From Novosphingobium piscinae (GTDB taxonomy: Bacteria; Pseudomonadota; Alphaproteobacteria; Sphingomonadales; Sphingomonadaceae), in NCBI RefSeq assembly GCF_014230355.1, contig NZ_JACLAX010000015.1:1-64000 (forward strand): a DNA stretch of 64,000 nucleotides, given 5' to 3'. The position numbers and the translations under genes are program-made. Below, piece by piece: positions 50,101 through 57,590 of this stretch (position 1 is its first letter; each line of letters begins with the position of its first letter). The notes beneath the pieces were generated by a model. The model saw only the letters and a program-made list of their open reading frames with translations, did not search any database and was not told the origin of the DNA.

Positions 50101-50513
50101 ACCTGGCGTTGGCGGTATCGATCGGCGGCACCGCACTGCGGGTGCTGCAGCATGGCTGGGCCCAGACCCAGACCGACGTGCTGCGCATGGGTGCCTATTG
50201 GCTGGCTTTTACCGTGGTGGACCTGCTGTGCGGATTCGTCGCCTTCCGGCTGGACGTGCGCCGGGAACGCTTCCGGCCGCTGCTGCTGCTGGCGCAGCGG
50301 TTCGTCTACCGGCAGCTGATGTATGTCGTGGTGATCCGCGCCGTGGCCGCAGCCTGGGCGGGCCGTGCGATCGGCTGGGGCAAGCTCGAACGATCGGGTC
50401 GGGTCAGCGACCGCGCCGTGGCCGGCCCGCTAGACCAGAGGGAGGCGCAGCCGCGCGACCAGCCCCCCCGCCTGTCCCCCGCCAGCGTCCCCAACCCGCC
50501 CCCCGTCGCCTGA
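47106..50513 (+). CDS. GH18-like / polysaccharide deacetylase / GT2 fusion protein
   Basis: A 1135-residue membrane protein joining three enzymes of polysaccharide metabolism. After a first membrane helix comes a GH18-like domain with FDLEN (Asp198, Glu200). A NodB deacetylase follows with TFDDGPDP (Asp467/468), GNHSYTHPN, RAPYF, DPGDWQRPG and VLLHDGG. Then, after membrane segments, a GT2 domain has VIIPAYNEE (about 736 onward), DDGSRDRT, DADTQ, EDQDLT and QRFRWSFGT, with further helices. All GT2 motifs of processive hexosaminyl synthases are present, so it probably makes and deacetylates an N-acetylhexosamine polymer. Start TTG at 47106 (MIRPVFFDPSGRRR) is preferred over far-upstream ATGs; AGGA precedes it. 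Confidence 0.88.
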   Translation: MIRPVFFDPSGRRRVRARRILLALLALLSVACAVFATTVLDVPTQAPLPIGYERLTPLPLPAQLSHLRHRVSALLPAGVRAAPPHGHPLTLGFYTPEAEDGVPSLRRHIGQLDWIAPTLLGLSAAGRLEVRDDPALRQVIGGSLHRPLVIPVLQNLQDGEWSGATAARMLHDAGQRRRLELDIAAHLAASGDAGILFDLENLPDAALPDLVRLVAETRARLAPAGRLVAVTMPIDAPAWPARALARAADKLVLMAYDEHWEGGTPGPIASEPWFAARLAATVAGLPADRVIVALGNYAYDWHAGQAEALTVAEAWLTARDSEARPRFVNALGNAAFSYADGGVRHDVWLLDAAASWNELHVLRQLGLANVALWRLGSEDPGFWSVLARWRSGAGRPTLTTIAPPQTVDVAGSGEILRIAATPQAGRRQLTYAPRGERIVDERFLALPTPFEVQRTGNRPRLVALTFDDGPDPTWTPRILDVLERFHVPATFFIVGENGVAQRGLLRRIAEDGDEIGNHSYTHPNMAEEAPAGIGLELNATQRLIEAYTGRSTRLFRAPYFGDAEPTTADELQPALVAQRRGYTVVGLHVDPGDWQRPGTAAIVARTIAGVEHPAPGRSGNVVLLHDGGGDRAQTLAALPLIIARLEHDGYRLVPVSTLAGLGHDQVMPRVEGIDLAAVRADVFLFGAIGAGLTGLNWLFFFAIALGLGRAVLLTGLALLPGRIRPRACAVPFRPTVTVIIPAYNEERVIAAAVRRVLDSDYPDIELIVADDGSRDRTSAIVAATFGSEPRMRLLTLANGGKAAALNRALAEAHGEVIVALDADTQFEPACIGRLVRWFADSAIGAVAGHAKVGNRVNLVTRWQAVEYVTAQTIERRALARFDAIMVVPGAVGAWRRAALDAVGGYPEDTLAEDQDLTIAVQRAGWTVVYDEEAVAWTEAPESFAALSRQRFRWSFGTLQCLWKHRAVLARRQPGGLATVGMPQAWLFQIAFALVSPLIDLALAVSIGGTALRVLQHGWAQTQTDVLRMGAYWLAFTVVDLLCGFVAFRLDVRRERFRPLLLLAQRFVYRQLMYVVVIRAVAAAWAGRAIGWGKLERSGRVSDRAVAGPLDQREAQPRDQPPRLSPASVPNPPPVA

Positions 50514-51812
50514 ACCGAGCGAGAAGCTGCCGCCATGCAGGCGCGCGATCGCCGCGACCGTGGCCAGCCCGAGCCCCGCACCGGGCCGTGTCCGGGCGTT
50601 GTCGAGCCGGGTGAAGCGTTCGAGCGCCCGCTCGCGGTCGGCAGCGGGGATGCCGCGGCCGTCGTCCTCGACCTCGATCACCACGGCCTCCTCGGCGGGT
50701 ACTGTCCGCACCATGATCCGGCCGCCGCCGTACTTGAGCGCATTGTCGATGAGGTTGGCGAGCGCACGCGACAGCAGCTCGCGGTCGCCCAGCACGGTGG
50801 CCGGGACCCCGCTTGCGACAAGTTCGACGCCGGTCTGTTCGGCGAGCGGCTCATAGAGCTCGGCCAGGTCGAGCACCAGCGCGCGCACCTCAAGCGGGGC
50901 GCGCCGGTCAGCCATGGCTCCGCTTTCCAGCCGGGCCAGTTCGAGCGCCGCCGCCAGCATCGCCTCGAGCACCTCGGCGTCGGACAGCGCCAGCTGCAAC
51001 GCGTCCTGCGCCGCTCCCTCGGGCACGGCCGCCTGCGCGGTCTCGATCGCCGCGCGCAACCGCGCGACGGGCGAGCGCAGATCGTGCGCCAGCCCGCCGG
51101 CAACCGACTGCAACTCGCTCACCAGCCCGTCGATCCGCTCGGCCATCAGGTTGATCTGGCGACCGAGGTGGTCGAACCCGTCGCCGAACCCGCTGCTCTC
51201 CACCCGCGCCGCAAAGTTGCCCGCGGCCAGCGCCTCGGCCGTCTCGGCAATGGCATGGGCGCGGCGGCTGACGACCAGGCCGGTCAGCATCGCCCCGCCC
51301 AGCGCCAACCCGGCCGTGAGCACGATCACCAGCGCGAGCGCCTCGACGAAGGCAAGATCGAAGTGCCGATCGGGCGTGGTCAGGATCCCGACAACGAGAT
51401 GGGTGCCATCGGCCAGGTCCGCCGCCAAGGCGAGCGCCTCCGCCGGAGGGCCACCGCTGGCATGGTAGGCCCGGATGCGCACGGGACGATCGCCCGCCGC
51501 CACCTGCGGCACCGCGGCGAGGTGACTGAGCACCGGCTTGCCGTGGCCCGAAACCGCTACGAACAGCAACGGATCGCTGACGCTGCCGCGCCGCTCGGCA
51601 ACGGCGCTGGCCAGTTCGCGGTAACCGCCCGCATAGAAGGCGCCGAGCAGCTCGTTGCGCAGATCAACAATCTGCCGCGTGCGGTCGAGATCGATGACCT
51701 GCAGCATCTTGGCGCGCAGCAGCCCGATCGCCGCGCCGCCGGAAATCACCTGCAGCACGAAGATCGCCGCGATCAGCCGCGCGACGGTGGACGAGGCAAG
51801 GCGCCGCAGCAT
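50430..51812 (-). CDS. Sensor histidine kinase of the ABC-HlyD-TolC operon
   Basis: A 460-residue kinase with two membrane helices (about 10-30 and 160-182) around a periplasmic domain, HAMP (about 180-235), His243 in GGLAHDLRSPVARL, N-box ALANLIDNALKYG and G-box GAGLGLATV. It follows its regulator by 13 bases and ends the secretion-like operon. Its last 84 bases overlap the 3' end of the convergent GH18-NodB-GT2 gene. Confidence 0.93.
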   Translation of the reverse strand: MLRRLASSTVARLIAAIFVLQVISGGAAIGLLRAKMLQVIDLDRTRQIVDLRNELLGAFYAGGYRELASAVAERRGSVSDPLLFVAVSGHGKPVLSHLAAVPQVAAGDRPVRIRAYHASGGPPAEALALAADLADGTHLVVGILTTPDRHFDLAFVEALALVIVLTAGLALGGAMLTGLVVSRRAHAIAETAEALAAGNFAARVESSGFGDGFDHLGRQINLMAERIDGLVSELQSVAGGLAHDLRSPVARLRAAIETAQAAVPEGAAQDALQLALSDAEVLEAMLAAALELARLESGAMADRRAPLEVRALVLDLAELYEPLAEQTGVELVASGVPATVLGDRELLSRALANLIDNALKYGGGRIMVRTVPAEEAVVIEVEDDGRGIPAADRERALERFTRLDNARTRPGAGLGLATVAAIARLHGGSFSLGSGDGGRVGDAGGGQAGGLVARLRLPLV

Positions 51813-51825
51813 GGCGGGCCGAACG

Positions 51826-52515
51826 CTACCCGGCCGCGATCATGTAGCCGGCGCCGCGCACCGTGCGCAGCAGCGCCTCGGGCTCGCCATCGTCGATCTT
51901 GCGGCGCAGACGGCTGATGTGGACGTCGATGACATTGGTGCCGGGATCGAAGTGATAGTCCCACACCGCCTCGAGCAGCATGGTGCGGGTCACCACCTGG
52001 CCGGCATGGAGCAGCAGGTACTCGAGCAGGCGAAACTCGCGCGGTTGCATCGGGATCTTGCGGCTGCCGCGCCGCACCTGCCGGGTCAGCCGGTCCAGCT
52101 CGAGCTCGCCGCAGCGCAGCACGGCGGCTTCGGCCTGGGCCGGTCCGCCCTTGTCGCGGCGCAGCAGGGCCTGGACCCGCGCCAGCAGCTCGGCAAAGGA
52201 GAACGGCTTGCCGAGATAGTCGTCGGCGCCGGCGGTCAGGCCCTCGATCCGGTCGTTGGTATCGGCCAGGGCCGACAGGATGATCACCGGCGTGCGCACT
52301 CCGGCGGCGCGCATCGCCTTCAGCACGGCCATGCCATCCATTCCCGGCAGCATCCGGTCGAGGATCACCACGTCATGCTGCGCGTCCGTGGCGAGGAACA
52401 GCCCGTCGCGCCCGGTGGCGGCGCGGTCGACGGTGAAGTTCTGCTCGAGCAGCCCGCGCGAGATGTACTCGGCGAGCCGATCGTCGTCCTCCACCACCAG
52501 CACCCGTCCAGCCAT
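51826..52515 (-). CDS. OmpR-type response regulator of the ABC-HlyD-TolC operon
   Basis: A 229-residue regulator with receiver acidic residues (VVEDDDRLAEY), phospho-acceptor Asp53 (VVILDRMLPGMDG), conserved lysine in LGKPFSFAELL and a winged-helix domain (MQPREFRLLEYLLLHAGQVVTR, NVIDVHISRLRRKID, VRGAGYMI). It belongs to the CusR/QseB-like branch. It lies 62 bases after the TolC gene and before its kinase. Confidence 0.93.
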   Translation of the reverse strand: MAGRVLVVEDDDRLAEYISRGLLEQNFTVDRAATGRDGLFLATDAQHDVVILDRMLPGMDGMAVLKAMRAAGVRTPVIILSALADTNDRIEGLTAGADDYLGKPFSFAELLARVQALLRRDKGGPAQAEAAVLRCGELELDRLTRQVRRGSRKIPMQPREFRLLEYLLLHAGQVVTRTMLLEAVWDYHFDPGTNVIDVHISRLRRKIDDGEPEALLRTVRGAGYMIAAG

Positions 52516-52577
52516 CCGGTCCTCCTGATCAGCGGCACGAGCCTAGGCAAATCCGCGGTGGAGAGAAAGGGGCGCGG

Positions 52578-53975
52578 TCAGAGTCCGAGCTGGCGCACGT
52601 CGATGGTGGCGGCGATCAATTCGGCATTGGCGGTGGATTCGCGCAGCTGGGCATCGACCAGCCGCAGCCGGGCATCGGCCGCGGCCTCTTCGCGCAGGTT
52701 GACCAGGATGAAGTCGCTGGCGCCGAGGGTGAAGCGGCGGCGTTCCGCATCGGCCATGTTGGCCGAGAGGCGGGTCTCGTCCTCGGCCAGGGTGACCAGC
52801 TTGGCCGCCGCGTCGACCTGCACGGTCAGCCCGCGCACCTCGACCTGGATCTGGTCCTCGAGCAGCCGCCGCCGCGCCTGCAGCGCCTCCTGCTCGGCCT
52901 GGACCTCGGCCACGCGGCCCTTGGCCTGGCGGCGCTGCAGCGGGACCGAGAAGCGCAGACCGACGAAGCCCTCGGCCGGGGTCCGGGTCGGCCCGCCCAG
53001 CCCGACCGCCCCGATGTCCTTCGAAGCTTCGACCCGCAGGTCAAGCCGCGGATCAAGCTGGTTCTCGGCCAGCCGCCGGCGGGCTTCGAGCTGGTCGAGC
53101 CGGGTGATCAGGGCTGAAAGGTCGGGACGGTCGGGGCGGATCAGCGAGGCCGGATCGAGCGACACCGGCTCGAGCCGCGGCAGCTCGTTCGGCAAGCGCT
53201 CGGGCCCGGGGACCTGTGGTTCGCCCAGCTCGTTGCGCCAGAAGAATGACAGCGCGTTCGCGGCCACCGCCAGCTCCTGCTCCGACCGGACCAGCAGCGA
53301 ATTGCGGCGCACGATGTTCTGGCGGTTCTCGACGCCAAGGATCGCCGGCCGCGCACCCAGCGCGATCAGGCGATCGATCGAGGTCTGGCGCTCGGTCGCC
53401 AGAGCCAGCAGCTCGCGATAGATCGCCACGCGGTTGCCCGCCGCGACCCACTGCTGATAGGCTGCCATGGCCCGGCGCTGGACGCCCACCGCCACCAGTT
53501 CGCGATCGAGCCGCGCCAGTTCGACGTCGGCCGCGGCCAGACCCAGCGTGGTCCGCCGTTCGTCGATCACCCGGTCGCGCAGCAGTGCGAACAGCGCCCC
53601 GACCTTCACCTCGCCGAGCTGGTTGGTGTAGCCCTTGGCCTCATAGCCGGGAAAGTTCCCGCGCGAGACCCGGTAGCTGCCATAGAGGTTGCCGCCGTTG
53701 TCGCGCAGCGGGCTGGTCACCTTGGTCTCGAAGGTCGAGCCGTCATAATAGCCGAACGGCTGGACCTGCGCCTCGGCATCGAACACCAGGTCGAAGGCGC
53801 CGTTGGCCGACAGCTCGCGGCCGGACGCCGCGCGCTCGCGCGCCATGGCCTCGACGATCGCCGGCGAATGCTGCGCCGAGGCACGCAGCACCTCCGCGAG
53901 GGTGAGCGGGGTCGCGGCCCGGGCCACCCCGGCAAGGGTCAGCAGGATCAGGCAGGCCAGCAGCCGTCGGATCAC
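52578..53975 (-). CDS. TolC-family outer-membrane channel protein
   Basis: A 465-residue outer-membrane efflux protein. The start is a GTG overlapping the HlyD stop (GTGA), followed by a signal peptide (RRLLACLILLTLAGVARA-AT). The two long helical repeats of the family are visible: LTLAEVLRASAQHSPAI in the first and PDLSALITRLDQLEARRRLAENQLDPRLDLRVEASKD in the second, followed by FVGLRFSVPLQRR. It would form the outer-membrane exit of the transport system encoded upstream. Confidence 0.9.
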   Translation of the reverse strand: MIRRLLACLILLTLAGVARAATPLTLAEVLRASAQHSPAIVEAMARERAASGRELSANGAFDLVFDAEAQVQPFGYYDGSTFETKVTSPLRDNGGNLYGSYRVSRGNFPGYEAKGYTNQLGEVKVGALFALLRDRVIDERRTTLGLAAADVELARLDRELVAVGVQRRAMAAYQQWVAAGNRVAIYRELLALATERQTSIDRLIALGARPAILGVENRQNIVRRNSLLVRSEQELAVAANALSFFWRNELGEPQVPGPERLPNELPRLEPVSLDPASLIRPDRPDLSALITRLDQLEARRRLAENQLDPRLDLRVEASKDIGAVGLGGPTRTPAEGFVGLRFSVPLQRRQAKGRVAEVQAEQEALQARRRLLEDQIQVEVRGLTVQVDAAAKLVTLAEDETRLSANMADAERRRFTLGASDFILVNLREEAAADARLRLVDAQLRESTANAELIAATIDVRQLGL

Positions 53976-55072
53976 TTGCCACCGTCCTTGCCGCTGTCGC
54001 CCTCGGCCGGCTTGGCCTTGGCCTTGGCGCCGTTGCCCTTGCTGTCGGCAGCCTCGGCGGCCTGCCGGATCGAGCCGAACTCGGGCGGGAAGTTGTTGAG
54101 CTGCCGCCACAGTTCGTAGCCCACCGTAACCGTGTCGAGCCGGACCCAGCCGCGCACCTTGGCGCCCAGGCGGATCTGCTCGGCCGCCGGCCAGGGACGT
54201 GCGCCCGGGGCAGGCTCAACCAGCACGCGGAACAGGCCGTCGGTGCGCGCCGAGGGATCGACCGAGCGGACCCGGGCATCGAACATGCCATAGGCGACCG
54301 ACGGCCAGCCACTGAACTGGATCGCCGGCCAGCCCTCGAACTCGATCCGGACCGAGCGACCGGAGTGCACCAGCGCGATGTCGCGCCCGTCGATCAGCAG
54401 TTCGATCACCCGCACCGGCTCGCTGGGGGCCAGCGTGGCGAGCACATCGCCCGCGCTGACCAGCGTGGCCCCGGCGGCGGCGTTGATCGACTGGATACGG
54501 CCATCGCGCGGCGCCCGCACGATCTGCGCTGACTGGCGGGTCAACGCCACGTCGACGCGGTTGAGCTTGGCCCGCGATTCCGCCAGCTTGGCCCGGTGGT
54601 CCGCCACCTTGATCATGCTCGCCTCGTATTCGCGCCGCGCGACGAGGCCCTCGGAGAGCAGCTGGCGTGACCGGCCGACATCGATCTGGGCTACGGCCAT
54701 GGCCTGCTGGGCCGCTTCGATCTCGGCCTCGACCTGGGCCCGCTCGGCGGCGAGCCGGGCGAGCAGGCCGGGATCGTTGTCGACCACCTGGGCGATCGGA
54801 TCGCCCTTGCGGACCGTTTCGCCGTCGCGCACGAACCAGCGCTCGACCCGGCCGGGCACCAGCGCGGTGACCGACTGGACCCGGTCCTCGGGGTGGAGCG
54901 CCACCACCGTGCCGTAACCCGAGGTGGTCTGGACCCAGGGTACGGCGAAAAGGATCACCACCACCACCGCGGCGCCGAACAGGATCATCGTCGACAGGAC
55001 CCGAGCCAGCCGCGGCGGCTCCAGCGCGGCCAGCGTCGCGAAGCGACGCATGTGATCAGGCCGTGCGGACAT
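53972..55072 (-). CDS. HlyD-family periplasmic adaptor
   Basis: A 366-residue membrane-fusion protein. One inner-membrane helix (about 28-48) is followed by a lipoyl/barrel-sandwich fold (VQSVTALVPGRVERWFVRDGETVRKGDPIAQV), a coiled-coil of about 90 residues (ERAQVEAEIEAAQQAM through RQSAQ), the returning lipoyl half (VRAPRDGRIQSINAAAGATLV), and a beta-barrel domain. The C-terminus has an extra Lys/Ala/Gly-rich tail. It overlaps the end of the ABC gene by 17 bases. Confidence 0.92.
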   Translation of the reverse strand: MSARPDHMRRFATLAALEPPRLARVLSTMILFGAAVVVVILFAVPWVQTTSGYGTVVALHPEDRVQSVTALVPGRVERWFVRDGETVRKGDPIAQVVDNDPGLLARLAAERAQVEAEIEAAQQAMAVAQIDVGRSRQLLSEGLVARREYEASMIKVADHRAKLAESRAKLNRVDVALTRQSAQIVRAPRDGRIQSINAAAGATLVSAGDVLATLAPSEPVRVIELLIDGRDIALVHSGRSVRIEFEGWPAIQFSGWPSVAYGMFDARVRSVDPSARTDGLFRVLVEPAPGARPWPAAEQIRLGAKVRGWVRLDTVTVGYELWRQLNNFPPEFGSIRQAAEAADSKGNGAKAKAKPAEGDSGKDGGK

Positions 55073-56744
55073 CGTTGCTCTCCTCCTGCGCGGCCACCGC
55101 GCTCAATTCCTCGACGCTCGCACAGAAGTGCTGCTCGCTGCGACCGAACCACATGTAGCGGTCTCGCTGCACGCCTTCGGGCCGGCGGGTGAACTGCAGC
55201 ACCGTCGTGCCCAGCTGCCGGAACCGCGCGAGGGCGCCGTCGAGGCAGTCGGGCGGCAGCAGATCGTACAGCGGCGAAAGCACCAGCACCTTGGGCTGCG
55301 CCAGCAGCGCCGCGGCCAGCTTCAGGGCCATCAGATCGCCCACCGACAGGGGCCAGCCCGAGGTCGAGATGATCGCGTCGAGACCACCGGGCAGGTGGAT
55401 CAGGCGGCTGGTCAACCCGACCGCCTCGAGCGCACCCATGATGTCGGCCTCGCGCTCGCCCGCTGCAAGCTGGAGATAGTCGCGGATCGACATTTCGACG
55501 AAGGTCGGACGGTCGAGCACGCGGATATCGCCGCGCAGGCGGTACATGTCGAAGGCCGAGATGTCCTGGCCGCCGATCACCACCAGCCCCTGCGCCGCGG
55601 TTTCGTGCCGCTTGAGCAGCAGGATGAAGGCCTGCTGGACCTCGGGTGGGCCGACCACCGCCACTTGCTCGCCGCTGTCGAGCGCGAAATCGAACCGGAA
55701 ACGACCGGTGCGCACCGTGTTCATGCGCAGCGTCCCGTCGGCCGGGCCATTGCCGTCGCCCTTCGGCGTCTGCTGCGGAATATCCCAGAACAGCGACAGC
55801 TCCTCGAGCCCGGCGACCAGGTCGTAGAACGATTCCAGATAGCTGCCGAGCTGCGCGACGCCGTAGAACACGCCCGACAGGATCAGCTCGGCGGCGACCA
55901 GCTGGCCGATCGACAGCTGGCCCTGGATGATCAGCCAGCCGCCCAGCGCCAGTAGGCTGGCGCTGGCGAGCGCGTAGGTGAAGAGCAGGCAGACGGTCTG
56001 CGCGAAAGTCGTGCGGAAGTGGCGCTCATGAGCCTGCACGTAGGTCTTGGTGACCTGCTCCGAGCGGTCGATCGCATAGTCGAGATGGCGGATCGACTGG
56101 TAGAAGCCGTTCGAACCACCGACGCTTTCGAGCCAGTAGGCCGTGGCGTGCTTGGCATGGCTCTTGGTGATCGCCGTGGTGATGCCGCTGCGGGTCCAGA
56201 CCCGCCAGATCACGATCAGCACGATCACCAGCACCAGGTTGAACGCCAGAAAGAACGGATGGTAGAAACTGGTCACGATCAGCCCGACCGCGCTCTGCAG
56301 CAGGATCGTGAAACCGCCCACCAGCAGGCTGGGCAGCGCCTTCTGGACCGTCATCAGATCGAAGAAGCGGTTGAACAGGTGACCGTTGCCGGCGTCGGCG
56401 AAGAACGGGTTCTTGGCGTGGACCGCACGCAGGGTGATTTCCGCGACCATCCGGGCGAACAGGCGCCGCTCGAACAGCGACATCAGGCGGACCCGCAGGG
56501 CGCTGAGCAGCCCGACCATCAGCAGCAGGCCGAACAGGATGCCGGCCAGGGTGAACAACGGCGCGCTCAGCGCCACGTTGGCAACCGAGTTGATCAGCAG
56601 CTGGACCGAGATCGGGGTGGCCAACGACAGCAGCGAGATCGCGCCGCCATAGACGAGGGCGAATTTGACGAACACGGCATCGGGGCCGAGGATCAATCGG
56701 ATCCACCCCGCCACTTCGCGCAGCCCTGCGCTGTGCTGTGCCAT
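55056..56744 (-). CDS. Type I secretion-like ABC protein with a degenerate nucleotide-binding domain
   Basis: A 562-residue protein with the exporter arrangement: a membrane domain (about residues 15-300, five to six helices, with AKNPFFADAGNGHLFNRFFD typical of type I exporters) and a C-terminal domain aligned with an ABC ATPase. The ATPase motifs are lost. The P-loop site reads GPPEVQQA (365-372) instead of GxxGxGKS; the signature is LSVGD (466-470); Walker B reads KVLVLSPLY (485-493) with no Asp/Glu pair; the Q-loop and H-loop residues are also replaced. It lacks a peptidase domain. HlyD and TolC follow directly. It may be a non-hydrolysing scaffold or need another ATPase. Confidence 0.88.
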   Translation of the reverse strand: MAQHSAGLREVAGWIRLILGPDAVFVKFALVYGGAISLLSLATPISVQLLINSVANVALSAPLFTLAGILFGLLLMVGLLSALRVRLMSLFERRLFARMVAEITLRAVHAKNPFFADAGNGHLFNRFFDLMTVQKALPSLLVGGFTILLQSAVGLIVTSFYHPFFLAFNLVLVIVLIVIWRVWTRSGITTAITKSHAKHATAYWLESVGGSNGFYQSIRHLDYAIDRSEQVTKTYVQAHERHFRTTFAQTVCLLFTYALASASLLALGGWLIIQGQLSIGQLVAAELILSGVFYGVAQLGSYLESFYDLVAGLEELSLFWDIPQQTPKGDGNGPADGTLRMNTVRTGRFRFDFALDSGEQVAVVGPPEVQQAFILLLKRHETAAQGLVVIGGQDISAFDMYRLRGDIRVLDRPTFVEMSIRDYLQLAAGEREADIMGALEAVGLTSRLIHLPGGLDAIISTSGWPLSVGDLMALKLAAALLAQPKVLVLSPLYDLLPPDCLDGALARFRQLGTTVLQFTRRPEGVQRDRYMWFGRSEQHFCASVEELSAVAAQEESNDVRTA

Positions 56745-57034
56745 GATCTGCGGCTCTCCTGCTCAATCGTTCAAAGACGCCTGTCGGCGACGGGGGGTGA
56801 TCGCGGCTCGATCCGGTCCGGCGGACCTTTGCGAAGCGGCCGGCTCAGGCTCCTATAGCAAAGGTTTGTGACGCGCGCGCGCTGCTTCGACCGTGGCCGG
56901 CAACGGTGGCGCATCCACCGGTCAATGCCAGGTCTGAGATCATCGGGCGAGCTTACCTCCACAGGGCCATGACACGCAGCACCCTTGCTGCATCGCACCA
57001 AAGTACGAACGCCGTCATTTCCCGACACCCATCT

Positions 57035-57046
57035 AATTGTTACAAA
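57035..57046 (+). promoter_or_regulatory. AATTGTTACAAA element, copy 1
   Basis: The 12-base sequence occurs here on the plus strand and again, reversed, upstream of the TorF-like gene. It is embedded in one of the few AT-rich patches of the region, about 290 bases before the ABC ATG. GTTAC/GTAAC half-sites resemble targets of some OmpR-type regulators, three of which are encoded in this window. The link is speculative. Confidence 0.35.
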
Positions 57047-57442
57047 TCATTGCGAAAAGGCGATTTGTCGGGTGGATGGCACGGCGCACCGCGCGGAGCA
57101 CGATTTTCGCCCGGTGGCGTGCCCCAACCGGCAGCTCGAGCCCAGACATACAACGTTACGAAGCTGAGCGGATCACGCACACGCCCGCTGGTAGATCCCG
57201 TGCACCGCAGTTTTCGGAGTCCGAAATGCCCACTGCAGTGCGCTGTACACCCCGTTTCCGTCCCCGGGGTGGAGCGAGCGACCTGGCGAAGGTTGCTCAT
57301 GGCAGCTGCGGCATCTGGTGACGATGGCCAGACCGGCCCCGTTCCCCGAGGTCCGAACCCGGTCCTTGCCGGGTGGACAGGCACGCAAGCATGCGGCTTT
57401 GGCTGACGCCCTCTGACTGCCCAGACGCAAGGGCTCAGCCCC

Positions 57443-57509
57443 TGACTGAACGTCCCACCCACGTTTCAGTCGCAAACTGGGGAGCCGCCGCGCGGCTCCC
57501 CATCTTTGT
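57443..57509 (+). ncRNA. Candidate small RNA 3' end or bidirectional terminator
   Basis: Two adjacent stem-loops. The first pairs GACTGAAC..(57443) with GTTTCAGTC (to 57470) around a loop containing CCCACCC. The second pairs GGGGAGCCGC (57478-57487) perfectly with GCGGCTCCCC (57491-57500) and is followed on the plus strand by ATCTTTGTT. This is the layout of a small-RNA tail with an intrinsic terminator. The second hairpin could instead end the minus-strand TorF transcript, whose stop is about 90 bases away, but the T-tract there is poorer. The 5' end cannot be placed. Confidence 0.4.
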
Positions 57510-57590
57510 TGGCCCTGGCCCGCAATGGGGCGAGGCCGAGCCGGCCGGCGCCGTGGCGGCGCCAGCCGGGGTGGTGTGCTCAGGCCCGGC

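Larger units (their letters stand above)
56745..57590. other. Long intergenic region, no protein gene seen
   Basis: About 850 bases between the ABC operon and the TorF-like gene, both on the minus strand. Frames that stay open here have no family features. It contains an AT-richer stretch near 57020-57060 with AATTGTTACAAA, a TTCGGA-G-TCCGAA palindrome near 57213, and a pair of stem-loops near 57443-57509 read as a candidate small RNA end. Promoters for the ABC operon should lie in its first few hundred bases. Confidence 0.5.

Noticed and set aside
56906-57406. 166-residue plus-strand frame in the long intergenic region
   Set aside because: No family features, no ribosome site, mixed composition; the region is better explained as regulatory.
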